A stretch of 64,000 nt of DNA from the NCBI GenBank assembly GCA_032871835.1, contig CM065301.1, forward strand, positions 12,346,413-12,410,412. Direction: 5' to 3'. The notes beneath the pieces were generated by a model. The model searched no databases. It saw only the letters and a list, made by a program, of their open reading frames with translations, and had not been told where the DNA came from. How positions within the stretch are numbered: position 1 is the stretch's first letter; each line of letters opens with the position of its first letter. Shown in pieces: positions 1 through 11,959 of this stretch. The translations under genes were made by a program, and so were the position numbers. This DNA comes from Dipteronia dyeriana (lineage: Eukaryota > Streptophyta > Magnoliopsida > Sapindales > Sapindaceae).

Positions 1-702
1 TTGAGAAGAGCATGGCTGACAAGGTATGCCGACATGATGGATATGGCGGGAGGATACGCTCTGGCTGAGGAAGAAAAGTTATCTACAGGAGGAAGCTATA
101 TGCATGGAGGAAAGCCCGAACAGAGAAATACCGAATCCAAGGGGCAGAATTAAAAAGAAAAACAGAAAGGGAACAACAAGGAGGAAAATAAGGATGGGGG
201 TAATGGGCGTAACGCCGAACGGTCCACAGAAAAATACCGTTGTGGATATACCAATTACACCCCTCTTCGCAAGAAACAAGAAGAAATTCTAGCCATCCTG
301 GAAGAGAAGAATATGGTACAAGAACCGTGGCGACAGTCACAGTTCGTACGGAGAGATACAACCAAGTATTGCAGGTTTTATACAGAGATCGGGCATGAAA
401 CTTCGAAGTGTTTTCAGCTTAGAGATTACATAGAAACCCTTATTCGGGAATGGCACCTGCGGGATGTAGTCTTAAAAAAAGATGAGAGATCGGAAGTCAA
501 GAAAGCCAAGGCTGATCACAACCCTGGTCAAAACCGAAGAGCTAACCCCGAAGCCAATGAAGTAATACATACAATCTTCGGAGGACCTTCTACTGGGAGG
601 AGCAACCGAGAATGGACTCAGGAAGTTCGAGAAGCAGTAGAAGCCAGGAATAACTTCGACGTGAATTCGGTTGAACCAGACCCGAAGAGGGTAAAGGAAT
701 GA
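1..702 (+). pseudogene. retrotransposon gag C-terminal part (nucleocapsid)
   Basis: Frame 1 is open from the window edge except for a TAA at 151-153 and a TGA at 700-702. The segment near base 22 (RYADMMDMAGGYALAEEE) resembles the end of the capsid region of plant Ty3 gag proteins. A single zinc knuckle reads CRFYTEIGHETSKC (about bases 370-411), a Cys-His-Cys knuckle in which the second ligand position is Tyr (CX2Y) rather than the canonical Cys. It would package element RNA in virus-like particles in the cytoplasm. It continues in the same frame into the protease, so gag and pol were one reading frame here. Downstream, the region is rich in charged residues. Most of gag is outside the window. 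Confidence 0.85.
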
Positions 703-3700
703 TGGGACCCGATAGTCTTCACAGAGGCAGATTCCCACGGCGTCGATGTTCGACCCAATGACGCTTTGGTTATAAGTGCCCGGATTGGCCATAGGAAAGT
801 CCGAAGAATTTTAATAGATAATGGGAGTTCAGCAGACATCTTAAGCGTGGCCGTATACGACCAGCTAAGATTGGACCGAAAAGATTTACAGTCTTTCCAT
901 ACTCCATTAAGAGGATTTTGGGGAATAGAGGTCAGGTCACTTGGGACACTCAAATTACCTGTGAAGATCGGAACGGCACGATGCCAGAGGACAGTCCTGC
1001 TCGACTTCGTGGTAGTTGATTTGGATAATTGGCCGTATAATGCGTTATTGGGTCGGCCATTCCTAAATAAAACAAGAACCGTGACGGCCACTTACGCATT
1101 AATGATCAAATTCCCAACAGAACAATGGGTTGGGATAGTCTAGGGATCCCAAGAGATGGCCCGAAGAGCAAACCTATCGGTATACAAAGACAAGCATGAT
1201 GCCGAACAAGTGTGCACCATAATGCAGCCAAATGAGAATGAAGAATCCTTATCATTCGAACTAGATCCAAGGGAGGGCTCGAATGAATACAAGACAGAAG
1301 TGGCCGAAATACTACTCGAAGAAGACAAACCAGACAGGAAAGTGAAGATCGGGGCAAACTTGGAAGAAAAAATCAAGCGAGAATTGACCAATTTGCTCAG
1401 AGAATACAAAGATGTATTCGCCTGGAGTCATGAAGATATGATCGGAATAGATGCCCGAATAATATCTCATCACCTCGCAGTAAGCCCGAATGCCAAACCG
1501 ATAGTACAAAAGAGAAGATCGTTCAATCCTGAAAGAAGCCAAGCAATCAAACAGGAGGTGGAAAAGCTACTAGCAACGGGATCAATCAGAGAAGTCAGCT
1601 ACCCCTTGTGGGTCGCTAACGTAGTCCTCGTCCAGAAGAAAAATGGACAATGGAGAATATGCGTAGATTTCAAGGATCTAAACAAGGCGTTTCCGAAGGA
1701 CAGCTTCCCACTCCCAAGAATAGACCAGCTTGTGGATGCCACAGCAGGTCATGAACTGCTCAGCTTCATGGATGCTTACTCGGGATACAATCAGATCCGG
1801 ATGAACAAAGCTGACGAAGAAAAAACAGCTTTCACAACGGATTAGGGTTTATATTGCTACACAGTGATGCACTTCGGTTTAAAAAATGCAGGAGCCACGT
1901 ACCAAAGGTTGGTCAACAAGATCTTCACTCGGCAAATAGGAAGGAACATGGAAGTCTACATTGATGACATGTTGACTAAAAGCGTCTCAGCAGATGACCA
2001 TGCCCGCGACCTCCGAGAAACATTTGATGTATTAATAAGGTATCATATGAAATTAAACCCAAACAAATGTTTATTCGGAGTCCACTCGGGAAGATTTTTG
2101 GGTTTTCAAGTCCATCAAAGAGGAATCGAAGTTAATCCAGAGAAGATCCAGGATTTGCAGCAAATGACTTCACCTAAAACATTGAAAGAGGTACAGCGCT
2201 TAACAGGGTGTTTAGCCTCCTTGGGAAGATTCATCTCAAAGGCTACAGACAGGTGCACGCCTTTCTTCAAAGTGATCAAAAAATGAAAAGACCTGGAGTG
2301 AAATAAAGAGTGCGAGCAGGCATTTTTAAAGATAAAAGAATACTTGGGGCAAGCTCCCATCCTCTCAAAACCACAAAAAGGGGAAATACTTCAGCTGTAT
2401 CTATCAATAACCGAGCTTGCAGCAAGTTCAATCCTAGTCAGGACAGAAGATGGAGTATAAAAACCAGTGTATTATACAAGCAAGGCACTCCTACCGGCCG
2501 AGACCAGATACTCACAGGCAGAAAAAATGGCCTTAGCATTGGTTTCAGCTGCAAAAAAGCTGAGACCATACTTTCAGGCTCATACGATCCAGGTTCTCAC
2601 CAATTTCCCATTAAGACAAATCTTACAAAAACCAGAGATATCAGGAAGACTTACTAAGTGGGCAATCGAGTTGAGTGAATTCGATATATATTATGTCCCC
2701 AGAACTTCCCTCAAAGGACAAGCGGTGGCAGACTTCATAGCCGAGTTCACAGAACCGAACCTGGAAGCAAAAAAATTGTTGGATAGAAGTTTCCAATGGA
2801 AATTATATGTTGATGGTTCTTCGAATACTCATGGCAGCGGGGCAGGGATCGTAGTTCGCACCCCAGAAGGAGATGATGTTGAATGTGCCATGAGATTTGA
2901 TTTCAAAGCAACCAATAATCAAGCTGAATACGAGGAATTGTTAGCTGGACTCAGAGTCTGCATAGCTCTTGGGGCAGACGAAGTTGAGATATTTAGCGAT
3001 TCACAGGTAGTTGTCAACCAGGCTATGGATGAATACCAGGCTAAAGATGAAGGAATGGTTGCCTACCGTGACATCGTAAAACAGCTCCTCCAAAAATTTA
3101 AAGAATACAAGATCGCTCAGATCCCCAGAGAAGAAAATGAAAAGGCAGACGCTTTATCTAAATTAGCGTCAGCAACAACCTCGATCAGACCAAAAACCAT
3201 TCCAGTTGCACACCTCCTTAAACCGAGTACGGCTGAACTTAAGCATTTGGAAATTTTAGAAATCCGAACACCGCAAGATGGTTGGATGGTCCAGCTGAGA
3301 AGGTTCCTGGAAGAAGGCATACTCCCGAAAGATCCGATATTAGCAAAGCGCATCAGGTATCGATCGGCTAGGTACACCATGATCGGAGGAGAATTATACA
3401 GAAGAGGGTTTTCTCGAGCTCTCCAGAGATGTATACCAGAAGAAGATGCACATCGAGTACTTCAAGAGATCCACGGAGGAGTTTGCGGGAACCACACTAG
3501 GGGTAGGAGTCTGGCGTATAAGGTACTCAGGCAAGGCTATTATTGGCCTACACTTTTCTCAGATGCACAGCAATGGTCGGAAAGTTGCAATACCTATCAA
3601 AGAATTGCCAACGATATCCGACAACCCCTAGAAAAGCTCAGAAATCTCGCTGCCCCGTGGCCATTCGCCATGTAGGGCCTAGACCTGATCGGGCCAATGC

Positions 3701-4502
3701 CAGCTGGAACAGGGGGTGGAGCGAAGCACGCCATAGTAGTTGTCGATTATTTCACAAAATGGGTCGAAGCTGAAGCGTTGGTGCATATCACGGAAGCCAA
3801 CACCACGAATTTTGTAAAGAAAAACATACTTTACAGGTTTGGAATTCCGGACACTATAATCACCGACAATGGCACTCAGTTCGATAACCAAAGGTTCAGA
3901 CAATTGTGCGATAAGTATCATATTGCCAACTACTATGCAACACCAGCTCATCCACAAACAAACGGGCAAGTAGAAGCAGTAAATAAAATTATCAAGCACA
4001 CAATCAAAGCAAAATTAGATGACAAAAAAGGAAGCTGGGTTGAAATGCTTCCTGAAGTATTGTAGGCATATCGGACGACAGCAAGGACTTCAACAGGAGA
4101 AACTCCGTTCAGCCTAGCATTCGGAACAGAAGCTGTCATCCCCATAGAAACATCGTATGCGTCCCCCCGGGTCAGGCTATACGATGAAGGGAAAACATTG
4201 ATACACTGCTACAAAGTTTGGATGAGCTAGAAGAAAAAAGGGAAAATTCCCGAATAAGAAATGCAGCTTATCAACAAAGAGTGGCACGCCACTACAACTC
4301 TCGTGTCTGGATCAGGAAATTTCAGTTAGGAGACCTGGTGCTCAGGAAGGTGTCACTAAACACAAAGAATAGAGCCGCGGGATCCCTGGCTGACAAATGG
4401 GAAGGTCCATACAAGATCGAGGGGATAGCTGGCAATGGAGCTTATTGGATTGCTCGACCCAATGGAGGGTGTTACCCCGACCATGCAATGCCCAATATCT
4501 AA
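703..4502 (+). pseudogene. retrotransposon pol: protease, RT, two RNase H domains, integrase
   Basis: One reading frame runs through protease (ILIDNGSSADIL, about 811-846), reverse transcriptase (FMDAYSGYNQI near 1768; catalytic YIDDM near 1957), the usual Ty3 RNase H (2467-2750), a second archaeal-type RNase H (LYVDGSS near 2806, TNNQAEYEEL near 2911), the integrase zinc finger (about 3440-3600) and the DDE core (GLDLIGPM 3676, ITDNGTQF 3859, GQVEAVNK 3964). It is dead: in-frame stops at 1141, 1843, 2284, 2299, 2458, 3673 and 4063, plus a 1-base frameshift near 4190, after which the integrase C-terminus continues in frame 3 to 4502. In the HHCC finger the last Cys is Tyr (CNTYQ). It would copy and integrate the element. 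The stops look like C-to-T or G-to-A changes at Trp, Gln and Arg codons. Confidence 0.92.
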
Positions 4503-5093
4503 AGATTTTCTATCCTTAAAATATATATTTATATTAAACATTCTATTCTTTTTCTAGTCAGGACAATAATAGTCAGAATAAATACTAAAACTGTAATATT
4601 AATCTTTGTTGATTTTTCGCAGTAATAAATAAAACTAAAAATTTCCAAAAGGAAAGCACCTAGCTCGAGATCTCCTAAAAGCATACGACAGTATGAAATA
4701 GAAGAGCATGATAATAAGAACATGAAAATATAATTCTCGGGACCATCAAATCCCGAAAGGGCGGAGAAGCTCGAAGGAGCATGCCAGCCGAGCAGGGTCA
4801 AAATGATCTTCGCAAAAAGGCAAACCCGGTGCACCAAACTGGAAAAATGCTCGGGACGCTATCGGGAGAAATTTCGGTGAAATGCGTAGCTGTGTTGAAG
4901 CAACTTTAAAAAAAAAGAGCTCAACGATTCGGCAAACCCTTGTGCATAAAAACTAGGGAGACGTCCTTGGTATTGCATAAGGACTCAAACGCATAATCAT
5001 GGTGAGCCTTGATATAACGTTCGGGTAGCAACCGGGTATGAAACATAAGTGCAAACTTTCCTGTTTCAAGATGACTCGGTTAATAATAAAGAA
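4503..5093. other. retrotransposon non-coding spacer after pol
   Basis: No coding sequence is supported. The stretch is part of the element: short motifs such as TCGGGTA and CCCGAA recur here, in the tandem repeat that follows and in the 3' LTR. Confidence 0.7.
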
Positions 5094-5523
5094 GCCAGTT
5101 TAATGAGATACTTGGCAATTGAAGTCATTCGGGTAACAACCGGTTTAATAAGATACTCGGTTAAGTTACCCGACCACCAGCCAGTTTAATGAGATACTTG
5201 GCAATTGAAGTCATTCGGGTAACAACCGGTTTAATAAGATACTCGGTTAAGTTACCCGACCACCAGCCAGTTTAATGAGATACTTGACAATTGAAGTCAT
5301 TCGGGTAACAACCGGTTTAATAAGATACTCGGTTAAGTTACCCGACCACCAGCCAGTTTAATAAGATACTTGGCAATTGAAGTTATTCGGGTAACAACCG
5401 GTTTAATAAGTTACTCGGTTAAGTTACCCGACCACCAGCCAGTTTAATAAGACACTTGGCAATTGAAGTTATTTGGATAACCGGTTAAATAAGATACTCG
5501 GTTATGATTCCGACCATCAGCCA
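5094..5523 (+). repeat. 86-bp tandem repeat, five units, inside the Tat element
   Basis: Units beginning GCCAGTTTAATGAGATAC start at 5094, 5180, 5266, 5352 and 5438 (exact 86-bp period). A sixth, partial start is at about 5520 after a shortened last unit. Within each unit a half-repeat is visible: GGTTTAATAAGATACTCGG echoes the CCAGTTTAATGAGATACTTGG half, so the unit itself arose from a duplication of about 43 bp. Tandem arrays between pol and the 3' LTR are common in Tat elements and can seed satellite DNA. Confidence 0.95.
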
Positions 5524-6536
5524 GTTTAATACAACCTCCGGCAACAAAAATAAAGACAAACCATTCAAACTCAGAAAATCGTATTCTATTGCTCTTAAAA
5601 AGGATGGTTACAGTTCAAAGAAATGATTCTTTACACAAGCAAAAAATAAAGAATCTATCAGAATCTCCTATAAATTTACAAAATCAAGGTTGCGAGGATT
5701 TCGAGCCTTTGCCAATACTCGGGTCTGGCACCATCTCGTATTCACGAAGAAGGCTCTCATTAGGCGGCCAAGTGAAGTCATCAACAATGTCGTCCCTCCA
5801 CTGGCTGTAATCATTACCCGAGATTGGCCCGACATCCTGGATTACACCCTCGGCAGACTCTCGACTTGCGTAAAAGGTCGAGAGAGAGTGCTCGGACGTA
5901 ATCTCTAAATGCATAGGATGGGGCTCCTTGCCTTGACTACGGTAGTAGGCTCTCCATTCCTTCATCTGAATCCGAAGAGATTCCAATGACTGATCCACAT
6001 GGTGTTTGATTGATAGCTCCCAGTTAGCACAGGCTTTCTCGGTTGCCCTACTCTTCACTTTGAAGAATTCGTTGGCCGAAACTAGCCCACGTTGAAATTC
6101 TTGAAGAAGTAGGGCATCGTAAGCAGGGGATCTTTTAAAACGATCCACCCCTTGAACTTTCAGCTCCAACCTGGCCTCTTGGGAAAGGGATTCAACTGTC
6201 AGCACTTGGCGCTCCAAATCTTCAATTTTTTGGACATACGCCGACTTCGCCTGCTCCGCCTCCTGCTCGGCCTTGAGCATAGACTCTGCAGTAGAAGAAA
6301 GAAGGTTTTGAAGCGAAGCAACCTTCTCCTCTGCCAAAGATGCCTTGTCATCAGCTTCAACCTGCTTTGCTAGGCAATTGTCGGCAAATATCTAGCACCG
6401 AACCAACCGCTTGCTGGTAAGCCTGCTCAGCTTGAGCACGACCCTCCTCACTCGCCTTAAGCTGAGCCTCCAGACGCTTTATCCGATCAGCCTGACATTG
6501 TTGCGCCTGAACAAGCTCAGCAAATTCGGCCACCAT

Positions 6537-6539
6537 CTG

Positions 6540-6594
<55 letters not shown>

Positions 6595-6646
6595 TTAGAA
6601 ATCCAACGAAGGCAAAACAGTAAAGGAGTCAGAATTAGCTACTTAC
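6537..6646 (-). other. intron 2 of the antisense retrotransposon gene
   Basis: On the minus strand the coding sequence ending FNGASY is followed by GTAAGT, and coding resumes after TTTTCAG with MVAEFAELVQAQQ. The intron is 110 bp and about half of it is a TA dinucleotide run (6544-6593). Confidence 0.7.
6544..6593. repeat. TA dinucleotide microsatellite
   Basis: About 25 uninterrupted TA units inside intron 2 of the antisense gene. Confidence 0.97.
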
Positions 6647-7445
6647 ATAAGATGCACCGTTGAAAACGTTTTGGAGACGTTCGGGCAGTGAACCATCTCT
6701 AAAACCGCTCCAGCGGTCTTCCCCGATATATGCCCGACCAGAGGACATCTCCTGGAGCATATCTTTCGGAGAAAGGTATAAGGGAACCCCCGAGGGTTGA
6801 GTTCCCAGATTTCCAGACTCGGGGACAGGAGAAGCTCTATTTGGCTCTAGGGATGGAGAGGAAACCCCCAAAGGTTCAACCCCCATATCTCTAACCTCGG
6901 GGGTAAAGGAAGTCCTACTTGGACCTGAAGTGACATCTGCCGATACTCTGGCACCTTACTCGGGGCAATCTCATCCGCAACATCTTCGTCGCTGGAGTCA
7001 ATGAAAGTGACTACCTAAGGAACTTTGAGAAGACGAGGAGGCGAACTAACTGCCTTTCGCTTCTCACCCCGAGAACGGTAGAAGAGATCAGCAGCAGGAT
7101 CTTCCAACAATCATCCTGAAAAGACTCAAAAAGCTCGGCAATGACAGGCATTTGATCCGACAAGACGCTACCACCATCGCCAGCTTCAGACAGTCCAACA
7201 GGCTCTCCACTTGGACTCTCACACTGCCTCTCCCTATTTTCAGGCAGTTGTGTCACGGTCGGCTCGCCTTGGCCACTTGAACCAGCGAGATCCTGAGCAG
7301 AAGACTGAGCAACCCGATCAACGCAGTCGGGAATTTGCTCAGCAGTATCAATTTCCTCATCAGGCTCGGGTGGAGCAATACCCTCATCGCCCTGACGGGA
7401 AGCCTCCTTCCTACTCGCTTGAAGAATTGCCTTCACCTGACGAGC

Positions 7446-7558
7446 CTGAAAATCTCAGACAACATCCGTATCGAACACTAAAAAAAAAGTAATAAGAGGG
7501 TTAGAAAAGGAAATGGAAAAACAGAGAAACACAGCAGAAAGGGCGCTGGGTTACTTAC
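7446..7558 (-). other. intron 1 of the antisense retrotransposon gene
   Basis: Minus-strand donor GTAAGT reads from 7558 and acceptor TTTTCAG ends at 7446. The flanking sequence is open on both sides (QVSSHRRR upstream, ARQVKAILQASRKE downstream). Confidence 0.65.
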
Positions 7559-8459
7559 AACGCCTGCGATGGCTCGAAACCTGTTCGAAGAAACCGAGTT
7601 TGATCAAGTCGTCCTCTTTGAAAAGATAGTTCTTGCTTCTCTTTTCCAAAGTACGGATAGCAGCCCGGGCCAGCCTCTTCAACCCTGAATCGTTATAATC
7701 AATTGTTTTCTTATTCCACGCCTCAGGGGAACAGAAGAAAGCGGGGAACATTCAGCACCATTCGGGAATCCCCAAATCGAACAGTGATGTCCAGCCCGAG
7801 AGCCCCTCCACAAAAAACCAACTGTTCTTCCAGAACTTGTTGGATGTGGGGAATCCCCATATAAAGTCCTTCTTTTTCAGGTCATCAGAAGCCTCAACCC
7901 CCCCTAATCGCCTTCACTTCTTTAGGGATCCAACTTTCGAAGGAGTAGACGCAAGAAAGTAGGTCCCCGTTTTACTAACCTGCCTCAGCGAAAAGAAATG
8001 TCTGATTTCATTCGGGGAAGGCGTTGAAAGGTTCATTCAGCTGAACATGTGCCACATGCACATCAAGACTTTATAACTATTTTGGGCCAACTGAGCTGGG
8101 GCTATCCCTGCTTCAGCTAAAAACCGGGCAATAAAAGGCTGATGGGGAAGTGTGACGCCGCAGCAAAGCATCGATCCGTAAATCGCGATCATCCCCTCAG
8201 GAGGATTCCATACGGCTCTACTCCCCGCAGGAACCAAAGTGACTGAGTCGGGCAAATCAAATCGGGATCGGTATTTCTCTATCTCAGCTGGCCCGACCAC
8301 ATTCGGCTCAATATCAAAGCCACTCGGGCGAGTGTCAGAAAACGAAAGGCGAGACGCCCTGTGTACATTAGCGTCCCCCTCATTAACAGTTTGTTCCCCA
8401 GTCTTAACATTGCTCGAGCCGTGCTTGTATACCTTGCTTGTGCTTTGATGTTTACCCAT

Positions 8460-9170
8460 CCTTCGAGAAGATACCCTGTGATCATAAATATCAGAATCAG
8501 AACTAGAGGAAGAACTCGATACGGGGCTGAAAGTGACGTCAAGGTAAAGCCCAGAAACATCGACCTCTAAAAATGGAGGTTCATCTATTGGGATATCCCC
8601 CAGTAATCGTCTAATGCAAGATACTAACTGAAATCCCCACGCTCTAATGCATCAAAAGCAATTTTAAAGAGACGATGACGGGAAGATGGCCCCATTGAAA
8701 CTAACCTTGAATTGAGACTGATGCAAGATCTTCAAAGCGGAGAGTCGCGAACTTCTGAATGAAGAAATTTGAGTTTAAAGAAATTTCTGCTGGATTTTTT
8801 AGAATAAACCAACAGTCGCTCAACAAAGGATTTAAAGACGAGATGGCACGAAACCCTAGGGTTTCAAAGCGGGAAAAAGTTATGACGAAACCAGATGACG
8901 TTGGCAGCGTTTGGATAAACGCAAAAGTCACTTCTCATAAACGATATTGAAAAACGAAGAGACAAGGGACACGTGTCAAGACAAGAAGTAGCTCTCAGCC
9001 GTCAAAACTTTGAAATGTCGCTATCATTTAAGATCTTGTGTGACAAAGCAAATCGAAATTACAGAGTCACCATTAAAATACATCATTATGGCAAGACGGT
9101 TTTTCTGACAAAAGGAATTCAAAAAGATTAAAATATTCTTGCCCGAAATAAAGTCTTCTCGGCAAAAATA
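8460..9170. other. non-coding region between antisense gene start and 3' LTR
   Basis: No credible coding sequence. By position it should contain the promoter and leader of the antisense gene; I see no clear TATA box on the minus strand. Confidence 0.5.
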
Positions 9171-9184
9171 TTTTAAGGGGGTAT
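9171..9184 (+). other. polypurine tract of the Tat element
   Basis: TTTTAAGGGGG lies immediately before the TGTTG start of the 3' LTR (the last bases before it are TAT). It is the expected primer for plus-strand DNA synthesis. Confidence 0.75.
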
Positions 9185-10058
9185 TGTTGTATGTAAATTT
9201 TACCAAGCATACACGTCATTGACAGGAAGGAAAAAATAGCCAGGTGTATGCTTAGATGGACATCCAGGAAATATCCTACAAGGCATCATTAAAGAGGAGC
9301 AAGCCCGAGTAAGCATATACCGAATAAAGACCTACTCGGGACTGGCTAAACCAACGCATTCACTCGAGCTCAAACGGCACTACTCGGGACCATCAGGAAC
9401 AGTCTTACTCGGGACCATCAGGTAACAGTCTTACTCGGGAGTAAATACAACCCGAATAAGAACTTATCGTACGGGTTAAGTCATTAAATACGCGAAGATA
9501 TTCTTCATGAAGGAATCCCAAAATAATGGACCTTTGAGTTAGAAGAGTCCCCCAATCAGGAAACAACTTGATTCCTTTTCGAAGACTACATTCTTATAAG
9601 AAACTAAGTCAAATTGAACTACGCTACTAGAATCCCACTCAATTTCCATAAAGAGACTCCGAAACCGGAAAGAAGACAAATCAACCTCAAACAAGTAACC
9701 AAATCATAATTAAATACAAATATCTTGTATTACTTGTACAAAGCAGATTAGGGTTCTATAAGCATATAAATAGACCTATAATCTGGCTCGAAAAGATATA
9801 GACAATATAGCATACAGTAATCACAAATAATACAGAAAGAAAAAGGGAGATCGAGAGCTTGTAAAAACATCTTATTCTCTTAGTGGATTTTGGCTTGGTT
9901 GATCTTTCAACCACCCGTGGATGTTTCTCCGGCTATCGGAGTTTTACCACGTAAACCTTGTCTTTTTTACTCTCTCTGCATCTCTTTCTCTTTGAATCAA
10001 TAGTCAAAATCCAGTCATTGTTGGCTTTTCTGGCATAATGCAGAAAACGACGTCAACA
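9185..10058 (+). repeat. 3' LTR of the Tat element
   Basis: The 874-bp segment begins TGTTG and ends CAACA, a 5-bp terminal inverted repeat. It contains a TATA box (9765), a polyadenylation-competent downstream region and repeated ACTCGGGAC blocks at about 9330-9440. The following bases are ATAAT, the candidate right target duplication; its partner is outside the window. Confidence 0.85.
9765..9772 (+). promoter_or_regulatory. TATA box of the LTR promoter
   Basis: TATAAATA in the LTR, about 290 bp before the LTR end. It is the only strong TATA motif there, so it probably marks the U3/R boundary region. Confidence 0.6.
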
Positions 10059-11815
10059 ATAATAATAAAAAATACGTTTGTATATTTACAATTGATTTGT
10101 CTTTATTTTTTGAGCAACAAATGAATTGTTACATTATTACTTATTGTTTGAATCCAAATATACATATATAGTTTGTGGAAAAGGATTTGTGTAGGGTGCT
10201 GAGGAATAGATGGGGTGGCAATCTACATTCCTTTATATTAGAAAAGGTGGCTGCAGTACCTGGAGACGTTTCTTATGACAACCTGGGAGTAAGAGATAGT
10301 AATTTAAGAGAAGAAATGTTTAGAGAAATAGACATTATATTCAACTTTGCTGCAACAACCAATTTCGATGAAAGGTATCAACAAGACAACAACTGTTTAA
10401 ATTTATATATTGAATTTTCTCCCCTTACATTAATTTCTTCTTCTCATATTGTTTGCTTCACATAAACTAATTAAATTCATTTTTACTTTTGTTTATAGAT
10501 ATGATGTAGCTATGGACACCAATACAATGGGGGCTTTTCATGCTTTGAGTTTTGCAAAGAAATGTATTAAAATAAAGATGTTTTTCCATGTCTCAACTGG
10601 TAATTATTATTATTATTATTAGTTTATAGACCACATTATAAGAATTTCTTTGGTTTAATTTATCTACTTTATAAATTGGCAAAAAGTATCTTTAATTTAG
10701 TCCTTTTGTTATTACAGCTTATGTTTGCGGCGAAATGTCGGGAGTGATAGCAGAGAAGCCATTTTACATGGGTGAGACTCTGAAAGGGGAATGTCAATTG
10801 GATATCAATGCCGAAATGAAGTTGGTGCAGGAAAAATTAAATGAACTTGAAGCCGAAGATTATGCCAGTAAAGAAGTAATTACGTCAATCATGAAGGACT
10901 TGGGCACCAAAAGGTTTCAATTAGCTTTGAAATAATATTTCTTTTCTCCTAATTTTCAATAACGATTTTCTATTATAGTCAGATGATAGTGCTTTGATAA
11001 GGACAGTCCTGAAAAAGAAATTAAAGACCTGATTTTTTATTAAGGCCTGTCATTGATTAGATAATTATTAGTTAGATATGAAATTAAAATAGTAAAATAT
11101 GTATTTATACTAATTAATTATATAAAAAATACTAATTAAGTGTATAACCAGGGCGAGGTTGTACGGATGGCCAAATACATGTGTTTACGAAGGCTATGGG
11201 AGAGATGCTGTTAGGCCACTATAAAGAAAACCTGCCTCTTGTAATCATACGCCCCACTATGATATCAAGTACCTATAAACAACCATTTCCAGGTTGGATT
11301 GAAGGTTTAAGGTAGGTGTCAAAGTTAAATATGGTAAATGAAAATTGTCACTTCCTATATTTTATTATTATTATTATTACTTTTATTTCAGTGTAATTCA
11401 TGTTCATAAAAAAATTAGAAACCGCCAAGTAAAGATGCAACTTTTGACACAAGTTGTGTATTATATTACAGGACCGTGGACGGCACAATTATTGGTTTTG
11501 GCAAAGGGAAACTGAAATGCTTGCCTGCAAAGTATGACGCTATCATAGATTTGGTAAGATGAATCTATCTGTTATTGAGTACAATAGTATACGTAATGCA
11601 TTACATACTTGGTTGAAGAGTGCACACAAAATAAATAGCACTTTTTGGAGGTGACGTTTCAACACTATTACTGTTTTTATGACTTATGTTTAAAAGACAA
11701 TTATTATTGTGAATGGACAAAAATGCCCCAAATAGTTGTTTCATCAGAATATTTGATTCATTTTTTTACAGTGAGAGTTATGAAATAGAGAGAGAAAGTT
11801 TCTTTGAAACTCAGG

Positions 11816-11896
11816 CGCTACGCAGACGCATTCGGGGGTCGAGCTCCCCGCCCTGGTCAGCTCGTGGGAGGGCAGGGGACAGCGCCCCCAGAGCAT
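11816..11896. other. GC-rich block inside the MULE-like element
   Basis: About 80 bp of strongly GC-rich sequence (CATTCGGGGGTCGAGCTCCC, GGGGACAGCGCCCCC) in an AT-rich setting. It is partly self-complementary. Similar GC-rich tracts occur in LTR leaders of plant retrotransposons, so a captured fragment is possible; no protein is supported. Confidence 0.5.
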
Positions 11897-11959
11897 TTAT
11901 TTTCTAGTCTGTACTTAATATGTTCGAAATATATTTACAAAAGGCTCAGAGCCTTTAGT

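Larger units (their letters stand above)
5684..8459 (-). pseudogene. antisense retrotransposon gene (gypsy-type accessory ORF), spliced, decayed
   Basis: Minus-strand gene opposite to pol. Its N-terminal part (start codon at 8459; segments such as LPHQPFIARFLAEAGIAP) resembles the 'putative gypsy type transposon' protein family carried antisense by Tat elements. The C-terminal part (6337-5684) is a charged coiled coil followed by an acidic tail ending KGSKSSQP. Two introns are visible on the minus strand: 7558-7446 (GTAAGT donor, TTTTCAG acceptor) and 6646-6537 (GTAAGT donor, TTTTCAG acceptor, filled with a TA microsatellite). Exons are therefore about 8459-7559, 7445-6647 and 6536-5684. In-frame stops between 8036 and 7752 and frameshifts near 6890-7010 and 6395 disable it. 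Function is unknown; antisense accessory genes of this kind have no established role. Confidence 0.75.
1..10058 (+). mobile_element. Tat-lineage Ty3/gypsy LTR retrotransposon, 5' end outside window
   Basis: Order on the + strand is gag, protease, reverse transcriptase, two RNase H domains, integrase, a non-coding spacer with tandem repeats, an antisense gene, a polypurine tract and a 3' LTR. The second RNase H, the DNGSS form of the protease active site and an antisense gene between pol and the 3' LTR are marks of the Tat group (Retand/Grande-like). The 5' LTR and most of gag are left of the window, so insertion age from LTR divergence cannot be estimated. The right border (10058) lies 113 bp before a fatty acyl-CoA reductase exon in the same orientation, so insertion into an intron of that gene is the simplest reading. 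The element is defective: nonsense codons in gag-pol and one frameshift. Confidence 0.93.

Noticed and set aside
5094..5523. CRISPR-like array
   Set aside because: Regular repeats but no unique spacers; contiguous 86-bp tandem units in a plant retrotransposon.
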